From: Hydractinia symbiolongicarpus
Lineage: Eukaryota; Cnidaria; Hydrozoa; Anthoathecata; Hydractiniidae
DNA length: 64,000 bases
Direction: 5' to 3'
Assembly: GCF_029227915.1 (NCBI RefSeq)
Contig: NC_079876.1
Coordinates: 20,338,001-20,402,000, forward strand
Each line of letters starts with the position of its first letter. The first letter of the stretch is position 1. The position numbers and the translations under genes were made by a program. This document shows positions 9,726-21,548 of the stretch, piece by piece. A model generated the notes under the pieces. That model saw nothing but the letters and a program-made list of their open reading frames with translations, did not search any database and was not told where the DNA came from.

Positions 9726-12700
9726 ATGGTCTTACAACGCAGTAAAATAAGTGTAAAGGCTTATAAGGACTGTTATATGGCCTTTTGCCGCATAATAAAG
9801 ACCTTACACTTAAAACACGTGGTTCGACGTGTCTGCGCAGGTTACCATCGGTCTATTCCTTTTACACTCACTGGACTACGACGTTTCAAGTCGTTTTCCA
9901 TCGCGCCATGGTCTTACAACGCAGTGAAATACGTGTAAAGACCTCTAAGGACTGTTATATGGCCTTTTGCCGCCTAGTAAAGGCCTCACACCTAAAACAC
10001 GTGGTTCGACGTGTCTGCGCAGGTTACCATCGGTCTATTCCTTCCACTATCAATGGACTACGAGGTCTCAAGTCTCTTTCCAACGCGTCATGGTCTTACA
10101 ACGTAGTGAACTACGTGTAGAGGCCTCTAAAGACTGTTATATGGCCCTTTGCCAACTAACAAAGGCCCTACACGTAAATCACGTGGTTCCACGTGCCTGC
10201 GCAGGATACAATCGGTGTATTCCTTCTACACTCAATGGAGTACGACGTCTGAACTTATTTTCCATGGCGCCATGGTCTTACAACACAGTAAAATACGTGT
10301 AGAGGCCTCTAAAGATTGTTACATTGCCTGTTGCCGCCTAATAAAGGCTTTACACGTAATTCACGTGGTTCGACGTGTCTGCGCAGGTTACCATCGGTCT
10401 ATTCCTACCACTTTCAATGGACTACGACGTCTCAAGAGGCTTTACATCGCGCCATGGTCTTACAGCACAGTGAACTACGTGTAGGGGCCTCTTAGGGCTG
10501 TTATATGACCCTTTACCACCTAATAAAAGCCTTACACCTAAATCACGTGGTTCCACGTACTTCCGCAGGTTAACATCGGCGTATTCCTCCTACACTCAAT
10601 GGACTATGGCGTCTCAAGTCCTTTTCCATCGCGCCATTTTCTTACAACGCAGTGAAATACGTGTAAAGGCCTCTAAGGACTGTTATATGGCCTTTTGCCG
10701 CCTAATAAAGGCCTCACACCTAAAACACGTGGTTTGACGTGTCTGCGCAGGTTACCATCGGTCTATTCCTTCCACTCTCAATGGACTACGAGGTCTCAAG
10801 TCGCTTTCCAACGCGCCATGGTCTTTCAACATAGTGAACTACGTGTAGAGGCCTCTAAAGACTGTTATATGGCCCTTTGCCAACTAACAAAGGCCCTACA
10901 CGTAAATCACGTGGTTCCACGTTGCTGCGCAAGTTAGCATCAGTCTATTCCTTCTACACTCACTGGACTAGGACGTTTCAAGTCGTTTTCCATCGCGCCA
11001 TGGTCTTACAACGCAGTAAAATAAGTGTAAAGGCTTATAAGGACTGTTATATGGCCTTTTGCCGCATAATAAAGACCTTACACTTAAAACACGTGGTTCG
11101 ACGTGTCTGCGCAGGTTACCATCGGTCTATTCCTTTTACACTCACTGGACTACGACGTTTCAAGTCGTTTTCCATCGCGCCATGGTCTTACAACGCAGTG
11201 AAATACGTGTAAAGACCTCTAAGGACTGTTATATGGCCTTTTGCCGCCTAGTAAAGGCCTCACACCTAAAACACGTGGTTCGACGTGTCTGCGCAGGTTA
11301 CCATCGGTCTATTCCTTCCACTATCAATGGACTACGAGGTCTCAAGTCTCTTTCCAACGCGTCATGGTCTTACAACGTAGTGAACTACGTGTAGAGGCCT
11401 CTAAAGACTGTTATATGGCCCTTTGCCAACTAACAAAGGCCCTACACGTAAATCACGTGGTTCCACGTGCCTGCGCAGGATACAATCGGTGTATTCCTTC
11501 TACACTCAATGGAGTACGACGTCTGAACTTATTTTCCATGGCGCCATGGTCTTACAACACAGTAAAATACGTGTAGAGGCCTCTAAAGATTGTTACATTG
11601 CCTGTTGCCGCCTAATAAAGGCTTTACACGTAATTCACGTGGTTCGACGTGTCTGCGCAGGTTACCATCGGTCTATTCCTACCACTTTCAATGGACTACG
11701 ACGTCTCAAGAGGCTTTACATCGCGCCATGGTCTTACAGCACAGTGAACTACGTGTAGGGGCCTCTTAGGGCTGTTATATGACCCTTTACCACCTAATAA
11801 AAGCCTTACACCTAAATCACGTGGTTCCACGTACTTCCGCAGGTTAACATCGGCGTATTCCTCCTACACTCAATGGACTATGGCGTCTCAAGTCCTTTTC
11901 CATCGCGCCATTTTCTTACAACGCAGTGAAATACGTGTAAAGGCCTCTAAGGACTGTTATATGGCCTTTTGCCGCCTAATAAAGGCCTCACACCTAAAAC
12001 ACGTGGTTTGACGTGTCTGCGCAGGTTACCATCGGTCTATTCCTTCCACTCTCAATGGACTACGAGGTCTCAAGTCGCTTTCCAACGCGCCATGGTCTTT
12101 CAACATAGTGAACTACGTGTAGAGGCCTCTAAAGACTGTTATATGGCCCTTTGCCAACTAACAAAGGCCCTACACGTAAATCACGTGGTTCCACGATCCT
12201 GCCCAAGTTAGCATCAGTCTATTCCTTCTACACTCACTGGACTAGGACGTTTCAAGTCGTTTTCCATCGCGCCATGGTCTTACAACGCAGTAAAATAAGT
12301 GTAAAGGCTTATAAGGACTGTTATATGGCCTTTTGCCGCGTAATAAAGACCTTACACCTAAAACACGTGGTTCGACGTGTCTGCGCAGGTTACCATCGGT
12401 CTATTCCTTTTACACTCACTGGACTACGACGTTTCAAGTCGTTTTCCATCGCGCCATGGTCTTACAACGCAGTGAAATACGTGTAAAGACCTCTAAGGAC
12501 TGTTATATGGCCTTTTGCCGCCTAGTAAAGGCCTCACACCTAAAACACGTGGTTCGACGTGTCTGCGCAGGTTACCATCGGTCTATTCCTTCCACTATCA
12601 ATGGACTACGAGGTCTCAAGTCTCTTTCCAACGCGTCATGGTCTTACAACGTAGTGAACTACGTGTAGAGGCCTCTAAAGACTGTTATATGGCCCTTTGC

Positions 12701-13183
12701 CAACTAACAAAGGCCCTACACGTAAATCACGTGGTTCCACGTGCCTGCGCAGGTTACAATCGGTGTATTCCTTCTACACTCAATGGAGTACGACGTCTGA
12801 ACTTATTTTCCATGGCGCCATGGTCTTACAACACATTAAAATACGTGTAGAGGCCTCTAAAGATTGTTACATTGCCTGTTGCCGCCTAATAAAGGCTTTA
12901 CACGTAATTCACGTGGTTCGACGTGTCTGCGCAGGTTACCATCGGTCTATTCCTACCACTTTCAATGGACTACGACGTCTCAAGAGGCTTTACATCGCGC
13001 CATGGTCTTACAGCACAGTGAACTACGTGTAGCGGCCTCTTAGGGCTGTTATATGACCCTTTACCACCTAATAAAAGCCTTACACCTAAATCACGTGGTT
13101 CCACGTACTTCCGCAGGTTAACATCGGCGTATTCCTCCTACACTCAATGGACTATGGCGTCTCAAGTCCTTTTCCATCGTGCC
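9726..13183. repeat. 7-mer higher-order repeat (1,274 bp), two full copies and one 5-unit copy
   Basis: Copies are 9726-10999, 11000-12273 and 12274-13183. Reading copies 1 and 2 side by side I find no difference from about 9,560-10,920 against 10,834-12,194. Then copy 1 has ccacgttgctgcgcaag where copy 2 has ccacgatcctgcccaag, the 12-mer version seen near 6,000 and 8,190. Copy 3 carries a few changes, such as gcaggtt for gcaggat and acacatta for acacagta, and ends where a different monomer type begins at 13184. Confidence 0.88.
10180..10195. other. CACGTGGTTCCACGTG inverted repeat (example copy)
   Basis: Two 7-bp complementary arms, CACGTGG and CCACGTG, flank a 2-base TT centre. The same position occurs in many class 1 and class 3 monomers. 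Each arm contains a CACGTG hexamer, the core bound by many bHLH and bZIP proteins in other systems. No binder is known for this satellite. Confidence 0.75.
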
Positions 13184-13547
13184 ATGATCTTACAACGCAG
13201 TGTACTACGTGTAAAGGCCTCTAACGACTGTTATATGGCTTCTTACCTCCTAATGAAGACCTTACATCTAAAACACATTGTTCGACGTGTCTGCACTTGT
13301 TACCATCGGTCTATTCCATCCACTCTCCATGGACTACGACGTCTCAAGTCGCTTTTCGACGCGCTATGGTCTTACAACACAGTGAACTATGTGTAGAGGA
13401 CTCTAAAGACTGTTTTATAGCCCTTTGCCAACTAACAAAAGTCCTACACGTAAATCACGTGGTTCCCCGTGCTTGCGCAGGTTACCATCGGTCTATTCCT
13501 TGCTCTCTTATTGGACTGCGACGTCTCAAGTACTTTTCCGGCGCGCC
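13184..13547. repeat. Divergent two-monomer unit with the ctcctaatgaagacc variant
   Basis: The monomer at 13184 has a gccatgatctt anchor, ctaacgactg, and ctcctaatgaagacc with the acattgttcg change. The next monomer has tgttttatagcc. The pair recurs almost unchanged at 24131-24494, and its relatives lie near 43.1, 44.5, 50.0, 52.4, 59.9, 61.4, 62.6 and 63.9 kb. It is one of the most diverged monomer types in the window and a useful lineage marker. Confidence 0.7.
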
Positions 13548-14091
13548 GTGGTCTTACAGCACAGTGAACTACGTATAGAGACCTCTTAGGGCTGTTATAT
13601 GACCTTCTACCACCTAATAAAAGCCTTAAACGTAAATCACGTGGTTCCACGTACTTCCGCAGGTTAACATCGGTCTATTCCTCCTACACTTAATGGACTA
13701 CGACATCTCAAGTCCTTTTTCATCGTGCCATGATCTTACAGGGCAGTGAACTACGTGTAGAGGACTCTAAGGGCTGTTATATGACCTTTTACCACCTAAT
13801 AAAAGCCTTATACGTAAAACATGTGGTTCCACGTACTTCCGTAGGTTACCATCGGTCTATTCCTTCAACTCTCAATGGACTACGACGTCTCAAGTCGCTT
13901 TCCAACGCGCCATTGTCTTACAACATAGTGAACTACGTGTAGAGGCCTGTAAAGACTGTTATGGCCCTTTGCCACCTAACAAAGGTCCTACACTTAAATC
14001 ACGTGGTTCCACGAGCCTGCGCAGGTTACCATCGGTCTATTCCTTCCACTCTCAATGGACTACGACGTTTCAAGTCGCTTTCCATTGCGCC

Positions 14092-14456
14092 ATGTTCTTA
14101 CAACACTGTGAACTACGTGTAAAGGCTTCTGAAGACAGTTATATGACCTTCTGACGCCTAATAAAGGGTTTACACGTAAATCACGTGGTTCCACGTGCCT
14201 GCGCAGTTTATCATCGGTACAGTCCTTCCGCCATAAATGGCCTAAAACGTCTCAAGTTGTTTTCCATTCCGCCATTTTTCTTACAACATAGTATAATACG
14301 TGTAGAGGCCTCTAAAGAATGTTATATGGCCTGTTGCCGCCTAATAAAGGCTTTACACGTAATTCACGTGGTTCAACGTGTCTGCGCAGGTAACCATCGG
14401 TCTATTCCTACCACTCTCAATGGACTACGACGTCTTAAGACGCTTTCCATTGCGCC
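14092..14456. repeat. First copy of the GCCATAAATGGC monomer type
   Basis: Instead of the usual segment before the anchor, this type reads gtttatcatcggtacag and then ttccGCCATaaATGGCc. GCCAT and ATGGC are 5-bp complementary arms around AA, a palindrome absent from other monomers. The following anchor is ccattttt with one extra T (183-bp monomer). Later copies near 39.9, 41.9, 43.5, 45.2 and 54.5 kb have ccattgtc. The copy near 52.1 kb has a damaged palindrome (ccccaataaatggcc), and those near 55.3 and 56.2 kb have ttctgcc. Confidence 0.75.
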
Positions 14457-16456
14457 ATGGTCTTACAGCACAGTGAACTACGTGTAGAGGCCTCTAAGGG
14501 CTGCTATATGACCTTTTACCACCTAATAAAAGCCTTACACGTAAATCACGTGGTTCCACTTACTTCCGCAGGTTAACATCAGTCTATTCCTCCTACACTC
14601 AATGGACTACGACGTCTCAAGTCCTTTTCCATCGTCCCATGATCTTACAACGCAGTGAACTACGTGTAGAGGCCTCTAAAGATTGTTATATGGCCTGTTG
14701 CCGCCTAATAAAGGCTTTACACGTAATTCACGTGGTTCGACGTGTCTACGCAGGTTACCATTGGTCTATTCCTTCCACTCTCAATGAACTACGACGTCTC
14801 AAGACGCTTTCCATCGCGCCATGGTCTTACAGCACAGTAAACTATGTATAGAGGCCTCTAAGGGCTGCTATATGACCTTTTACCACCTAATAAAAGCCTT
14901 ACACGTAAATCACGTGGTTCCACGTACTTCCACAGGTTAACATCGGTCTATTCCTCCTACACTCAAAGGACTACGACGTTTCAAGTCGTTTTCCATCGCG
15001 CCATGGTCTTACAACGCAGTGAAATACGTGTAAAGGCTTATAAGGACTGTTATATGGCCTTTTGCCGCCTAATAAAGGCCTTACACCTAAAACACGTGGT
15101 TCGACGTGTCTGCATAGGTTACCATCGGTCTATTCCTTCTACACTCAATGGATTACGACGTCTGAACTTAAATTCCATAGCGCCATGGTCTTACAACACA
15201 GTAAAAGACGTTTAGAGGCCTCTAAAGATTGTTACATGGCCTGTTGCCGCCTACTAAAGACTTTACACGTAATTCACGTGGTTCGACGTGTCTGCGCAGG
15301 TTACCATCGGTCTATTCCTACCACTTTCAATGGACTACGACGTCTCAAGACGCTTTACATCGCACCATGGTCTCACAGCACAGTGAACTACGTGTAGAGG
15401 CCTCTAAGGGCTGCTATATGACCTTTTACCACCTAATGAAGGCTTTACACGTAAATCACGTCGTTCCACGTACTTCCGCAGGTAAACATCGCTCTTTTCC
15501 TCCTACACTGAATGGACTAAGACGTCTCAATTCTTTTCCATCGTGTCATGATCTTACAACGCAGTGAACTACGTGTAGAGTCCTCTGAAGGTTGTTATAT
15601 GGCCTCTTGCCGCCTAATAAAGGCTTTACACGTAAATCAAGTGGTTTCACGTGTCTGTGCAGGTTACCATCGGTCTATTCCTTACACTCTCAATGGACTA
15701 CGACGTCTCAAGTCGTTTTCCGGCGCGCCGTGGTCTCACAGCACAGTGAACTACGTGCAGAGGCCTCTTAGGGCTGTTACATGGCCCTTCACCACCTAAC
15801 AAAGGCCCTACACGTAAATCACGTGGTTCCACGAATCTACGCAGTTTACCATCGTTCTATTCCTTTCACTCTTAATGGACTACTACGTCTCAAGTTGTTT
15901 TCTATCACGCCATGGTCTTAAAACACAGTGAACTACGTGTAGAGGCCTCTAAAGATTGTTATATGGCCCTTTACCACCTAACAAAGGCCCTACACGTAAA
16001 TCACGTGTTCCACGTGTCTACGCAGTTCACCATCGGTCTATTCCTTCCACTCTCAATGGGCTACGACGTCTCAAGTTGTTTTCAATCACGTCATGGTCTT
16101 ATATCACAGTGAACTACGTGTAGAGTCCTCTTATGGCTGTTATATGACCTTTTACCACCTAATAAAAGCCTTACACGTAAAACATGTGGTTCCATGTGTT
16201 AGCCCAGGTAAACATCCGTCTATTCCTTCTACACTCACTGGACTACGACGTTTCAAGTCGTTTTCCATCGCGCCATGGTCTTACAACGCAGTGAAATACG
16301 TGTAAAGGCCTCTAAGGACTGTTATATGGCCTTTTGCCGCCTCATAAAGGCCTCACACCTAAAACACGTGGTTCGACGTGTCTGCGCAGGTTACCATCGG
16401 TCTATTCCTTTCACTCTCAATGGACTACGAGGTCTTAAGTCGCGTTCCAACGCGCC
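14457..16456. repeat. About 2-kb segment, copy 1 of 3
   Basis: The monomer order here recurs 4,183 bp downstream (about 18640-20639), and its later part recurs a further 5,309 bp on (from about 24495). Shared marks include the aacttaaattccatag segment, the ggctttacat anchors and the start of the 727-bp 4-mer at 15548. Copy 1 differs at sites such as cataggtt near 15,113 against cacaggtt in the other copies. Confidence 0.75.
15548..16274. repeat. 727-bp 4-mer, copy 1 of 7
   Basis: The unit has four monomers of 182, 182, 181 and 182 bp. The first reads cctctgaaggttgttatatggcc, the second has the ccggcgcgccg/GTG anchor, the third has the 1-bp-deleted cacgtgttccacgtg, and the fourth has the doubly decayed catgtggttccatgtg. 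Other copies start at 19731, 20458, 22895, 25040, 25767 and 26494. Confidence 0.8.
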
Positions 16457-17366
16457 ATGGTTTTTTTAACATAGTGAACTACGTGTAGAGGCCTCTAAAG
16501 ACTGTTATATGGCCCTTTGCCAACTAACAAAGTACCTACACGTAAATCACGTGGTTCCACGTTCCTGCGCAAGTTAGCATCAGTCTATTCCTTCTACACT
16601 CACTGGACTAGGACGTTTCAAGTCGTTTTCCATCGTGCCATGGTCTTACAACGCAGTAAAATAAGTGTAAAGACTTATAAGGACTGTTATATGTCCTTTT
16701 GTCGCCTAATAAAGGCCTTACACCTAAAACACGTGGTTCGACGTGTCTGCGCAGGTTACCATCGGTCTATTCCATCCACTCTCAATGGACTACGACCTCT
16801 CAAGTCGATTTCCAACGCGCCATGGTCTTACAACATAGTGAACTACGTGTAGAGGCCTCTAAAGACTGTTATATGGCCCTTTGCCAACTAACAAAGGACC
16901 CACACGTAAGTCACGTGGTTCCACGTTCCTGTGCAGGTTAGCATCGGTCTATTTCTTCTACACCAACTGGACTAGGACGTTTCAAGTCGTTTTCCATCGC
17001 GCCATGGTCTTACAACGCAGTAAAATAAGTGTAAAGGCTTATAAGGACTGTTATATGGCCTTTTGCCGCCTAATAAAAGCCTTACACCTAAAACACGTGG
17101 TTCGACGTGTATGCGCAGGTTACCATTGGTCTATTCCTTCCACTCTCAATGGACTACGACGTCTCAAGTCGATATCCAACGCGCCATGGTCTTACTACAT
17201 AGTGAATGACGTGTAGAGGCCTCTAAAGACTGTTATATGGCCCTTTGCCACCTAACAAAGACCCTACACGTAAATCACGTGTTCCACGTGCCTACGCACT
17301 TTACCATCGGTCTATTCCTTCCACTCTCAATGGGCTACGACGTCTCAAGTTGTTTTCCATCACGCC
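16457..17366. repeat. Mixed monomers between higher-order blocks
   Basis: Five monomers form no tandem copy with their neighbours. The first has a T7 run after its anchor (ccatggtttttttaac) that adds one base, making it 183 bp. The following units resemble the ataagtgtaaagg type of 0.9-3.5 kb, and similar units recur near 21.4-22.4 kb. The last reads gtgaatgacgtg, related to gtgaacgacgtg near 21,880. Confidence 0.6.
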
Positions 17367-17548
17367 ATGGTCTCACAACACAGTAAACTACCTATAGAGA
17401 CCTCTAAGGCCTGTTATATGACCTTTTACCACCTAATGAAAGCCTTACACGTAAAACATGTGGATCCATGTGTTAGCCCAGGTAAACATCGGTCTATTCC
17501 TTTTACACTCACTGGACTACGACGTTTCAAGTCGTTTTCCATCGTGCC

Positions 17549-18638
17549 ATGATCTTACAACGCAGTGAACTACGTGTAGAGTCCTCTGAAGGTTGTTATA
17601 TGGCCTCTTGCCGCCTAATAAAGGCTTTACACGTAAATCAAGTGGTTTCACGTGTCTGTGCAGGTTACCATCGGTCTATTCCTTACACTCTCAATGGACT
17701 ACGACGTCTCAAGTCGTTTTCCGGCGCGCCGTGGTCTCACAGCACAGTGAACTACGTGCAGAGGCCTCTTAGGGCTGTTATATGGCCCTTCACCACCTAA
17801 CAAAGGCCCTACACGTAAATCACGTGGTTCCACGAATCTACGCAGTTTACCATCGTTCTATTCCTTCCACTCTTAATGGACTACTACGTCTCAAGTTGTT
17901 TTCCATCACTCCATGGTCTTAAAACACAGTGAACTACGTGTAGAGGCCTCTAAGGGCTGCTATATGTCCTTTTACCACCTAATGAAGGCTTTACACGTAA
18001 ATCACGTCGTTCCACGTACTTCCGCAGGTAAAAATCGCTCTATTCCTCCTACACTGAATGGACTAAGACGTCTCAATTCTTTTCCATCGTGCCATGATCT
18101 TACAACGCAGTGAACTACGTGTAGAGTCCTCTGAAGGTTGTTATATGGCCTCTTGCCGCCTAATAAAGGCTTTACACGTAAATCAAGTGGTTTCACGTGT
18201 CTGTGCAGGTTACCATCGGTCTATTCCTTACACTCTCAATGGACTACGACGTCTCAAGTCGTTTTCCGGCGCGCCGTGGTCTCACAGCACAGTGAACTAC
18301 GTGCAGAGGCCTCTTAGGTCTGTTATATGGCCCTTCACCACCTAACAAAAGCCCTACACGTAAATCACGTGGTTCCACGAATGTACGCAGTTTACCATCG
18401 TTCTATTCCTTCCACTCTTAATGGACTACTACGTCTCAAGTTGTTTTCCATCACGCCGTGGTCTTAAAACACAGTGAACTACGTGTAGAGGCCTCTAAAG
18501 ATTGTTATATGGCCCTTTCCCACCTAACAAAGGTCCTACACGTAAATCACGTTGTTTCACGAGCCTCCGCAGGCTACCATTAGTCTATTCCTACCACTCT
18601 CAATGGACTACAACGTCTTAAGACGCTTTCCATCGCGC
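17549..18638. repeat. Trimer (545 bp) repeated in tandem, second copy incomplete
   Basis: The cctctgaaggttg monomer and the GTG-anchor monomer at 17549-17912 recur at 18094-18457. The third unit of the first copy (17913) carries an aagggctgctatatgtcc segment and a 1-bp deletion in tctcaattc. The second copy goes on into an unrelated aaagattgtt monomer at 18458. These are the leading units of the 727-bp 4-mer joined to a different partner. Confidence 0.6.
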
Positions 18639-18639
18639 C

Positions 18640-21184
18640 ATGGTCTTACAGCACAGTGAACTACGTGTAGAGGCCTCTAAGGGCTGCTATATGACCTTTT
18701 ACCACCTAATAAAAGCCTTACACGTAAATCACGTGGTTCCACTTACTTCCGCAGGTTAACATCAGTCTATTCCTCCTACACTCAATGGACTACGACGTCT
18801 CAAGTCCTTTTCCATCGTCCCATGATCTTACAACGCAGTGAACTACGTGTAGAGGCCTCTAAAGATTGTTATATGGCCTGTTGCCGCCTAATAAAGGCTT
18901 TACACGTAATTCACGTGGTTCGACGTGTCTACGGAGGTTACCATTGGTCTATTCCTTCCACTCTCAATGAACTACGACGTCTCAAGACGCTTTCCATCGC
19001 GCCATGGTCTTACAGCACAGTAAACTACGTATAGAGGCCTCTAAGGGCTGCTATATGACCTTTTACCACCTAATAAAAGCCTTACACGTAAATCACGTGG
19101 TTCCACGAATTTCCACAGGTTAACATCGGTCTATTCCTCCTACACTCAAAGGACTACGACGTTTCAAGTCGTTTTCCATCGCGCCATGGTCTTACAACGC
19201 AGTGAAATACGTGTAAAGGCTTATAAGGACTGTTATATGGCCTTTTGCCGCCTAATAAAGGCCTTACACCTAAAACACGTGGTTCGACGTGTCTGCACAG
19301 GTTACCATCGGTCTATTCCTTCTAAACTCAATGGAATACGACGTCTGAACTTAAATTCCATAGCGCCATGGTCTTACAACACAGTAAAACACGTGTAGAG
19401 GCCTCTAAAGATTGTTACATGGCTTGTTGCCGCCTACTAAAGACTTTACACGTAATTCACGTGGTTCGACGTGTCTGCGCAGGTTACCATCGGTCTATTC
19501 CTACCACTTTCAATGGACTACGACGTCTCAAGACGCTTTACATCGCGCCATGGTCTTACAGCACAGTAAACTACGTGTAGAGGCCTCTAAGGGCTGCTAT
19601 ATGACCTTTTACCACCTAATGAAGGCTTTACACGTAAATCACGTCGTTCCACGTACTTCCGCAGGTAAACATCGCTCTATTCCTCCTACACTGAATGGAC
19701 TAAGACGTCTCAAATCTTTTCTATCGTGCCATGATCTTACAACGCAGTGAACTACGTGTAGAGTCCTCTGAAGGTTGTTATATGGCCTCTTGCCGCCTAA
19801 TAAAGGCTTTACACGTAAATCAAGTGGTTTCACGTGTCTGTGCAGGTTACCATCGGTCTATTCCTTACACTCTCAATGGACTACGACGTCTCAAGTCGTT
19901 TTCCGGCGCGCCGTGGTCTCACAGCACAGTGAACTACGTGCAGAAGCCTCTTAGGGCTGTTATATGGCCCTTTACTACCTAAGAAAGGCCCTACACGTAA
20001 ATCACGTGGTTCCACGAATCTACGCAGTTTACCATCGTTCTATTCCTTCCACTCTTAATGGACTACTACGTCTCAAGTTGTTTTCCATCACGCCATGGTC
20101 TTAAAACACAGTGAACTACGTGTAGAGGCCTCTAAAGATTGTTATATGGCCCTTTACCACCTAACAAAGGCCCTACACGTAAATTGGGTGTTCCACGTGC
20201 CTACGCAGTTCACCATCGGTCTATTCCTTCCACTCTCAATGGGCTACGACGTCTCAAGTTGTTTTCAATCACGTCATGGTCTTACATCACAGTGAACTAC
20301 GTGTAGAGTCCTCTTATGGCTGTTATATGACCTTTTACCACCTAATAAAAGCCTTACACGTAAAACATGTGGTTCCATGTGTTAGCCCAGGTAAACATCC
20401 GTCTATTCCTTCTACACTCACTGGACTACGACGTTTCAAGTCGTTTTCCATCGCGCCATGGTCTTACAACGCAGTGAAATACGTGTAAAGGCCTCTAAGG
20501 ACTGTTATATGGCCTCTTGCCGCCTAATAAAGGCTTTACACGTAAATCAAGTGGTTTCACGTGTCTGTGCAGGTTACCATCGGTCTATTCCTTACACTCT
20601 CAATGGACTACGACGTCTCAAGTCGTTTTCCGGCGCGCTGTGGTCTCACAGCACAGTGAACTACGTGCAGAAGCCTCTTAGGGCTGTTATATGGCCCTTT
20701 ACTACCTAACAAAGGCCCTACACGTAAATCACGTGGTTCCACGAGTCTACGCAGTTTACCATCGTTCTATTCCTTCCACTCTTAATGGACTACTACGTCT
20801 CAAGTTGTTTTCCATCACGCCATGGTCTTAAAACACAGTGAACTACGTGTAGAGGCCTCTAAAGATTGTTATATGGCCCTTTACCACCTAACAAAGGCCC
20901 TACACGTAAATCGGGTGTTCCACGTGCCTACGCAGTTCACCATCGGTCTATTCCTTCCACTCTCAATGGGCTACGACGTCTCAAGTTGTTTTCAATCACG
21001 TCATGGTCTTACATCACAGTGAACTACGTGTAGAGTCCTCTTATGGCTGTTATATGACCTTTTACCACCTAATAAAAGCCTTACACGTAAAACATGTGGT
21101 TCCATGTGTTAGCCCAGGTAAACATCCGTCTATTCCTTCTACACTCACTGGACTACGACGTTTCAAGTCGTTTTCCATCGCGCC
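18640..21184. repeat. Copy 2 of the ~2-kb segment, including two tandem 727-bp 4-mers
   Basis: 18640-20639 matches 14457-16456 with an offset of 4,183 bp. Within it and just beyond, the 727-bp 4-mer occurs at 19731-20457 and 20458-21184. The junction unit at 20458 is a hybrid: it begins as the aaatacgtgtaaagg class and continues as the cctcttgccgcc class. That hybrid is what later became the tandem unit in 25-27 kb. Confidence 0.78.
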
Positions 21185-21548
21185 ATGGTCTTACAACGCA
21201 GTGAAATACGTGTAAAGGCCTCTAAGGACTGTTATATGGCCTTTTGCCGCCTAATAAAGGCCTCAAACCTAAAACACGTGGTTCGACGTGTCTGCGCAGG
21301 TTTGCATCGGTCTATTCCTTCCACTCTCAATGGACTACGAGGTCTCAAGTCGCGTTCCAACGCGCCATGGTCTTTCAACATAGTGAACTACGTGTAGAGG
21401 CCTCTAAAGACTGTTATATGGCCCTTTGCCAACTAACAAAGGCCCTACACGTAAATCACGTGGTTCCACGTTCCTGCGCAAGTTAGCATCAGTCTATTCC
21501 TTCCACACTCACTGGACTAGGACGTTTCAAGTCGTTTTCCATCGTGCC

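Noticed and set aside
9726-12273. Possibility that the identical 7-mer copies are an assembly error
   Set aside because: It cannot be excluded without reads. However, copy 2 ends in a different variant (gatcctgcccaag) from copy 1 and copy 3 is slightly diverged, which fits a real tandem amplification better than a simple assembly duplication.
13444-13650. Minus-strand frames of 64-76 codons (also near 18,002, 19,639, 24,948, 47,826, 52,562, 58,668 and 61,573)
   Set aside because: They recur only where the same monomer types recur and lie wholly inside the satellite. They have no independent features.
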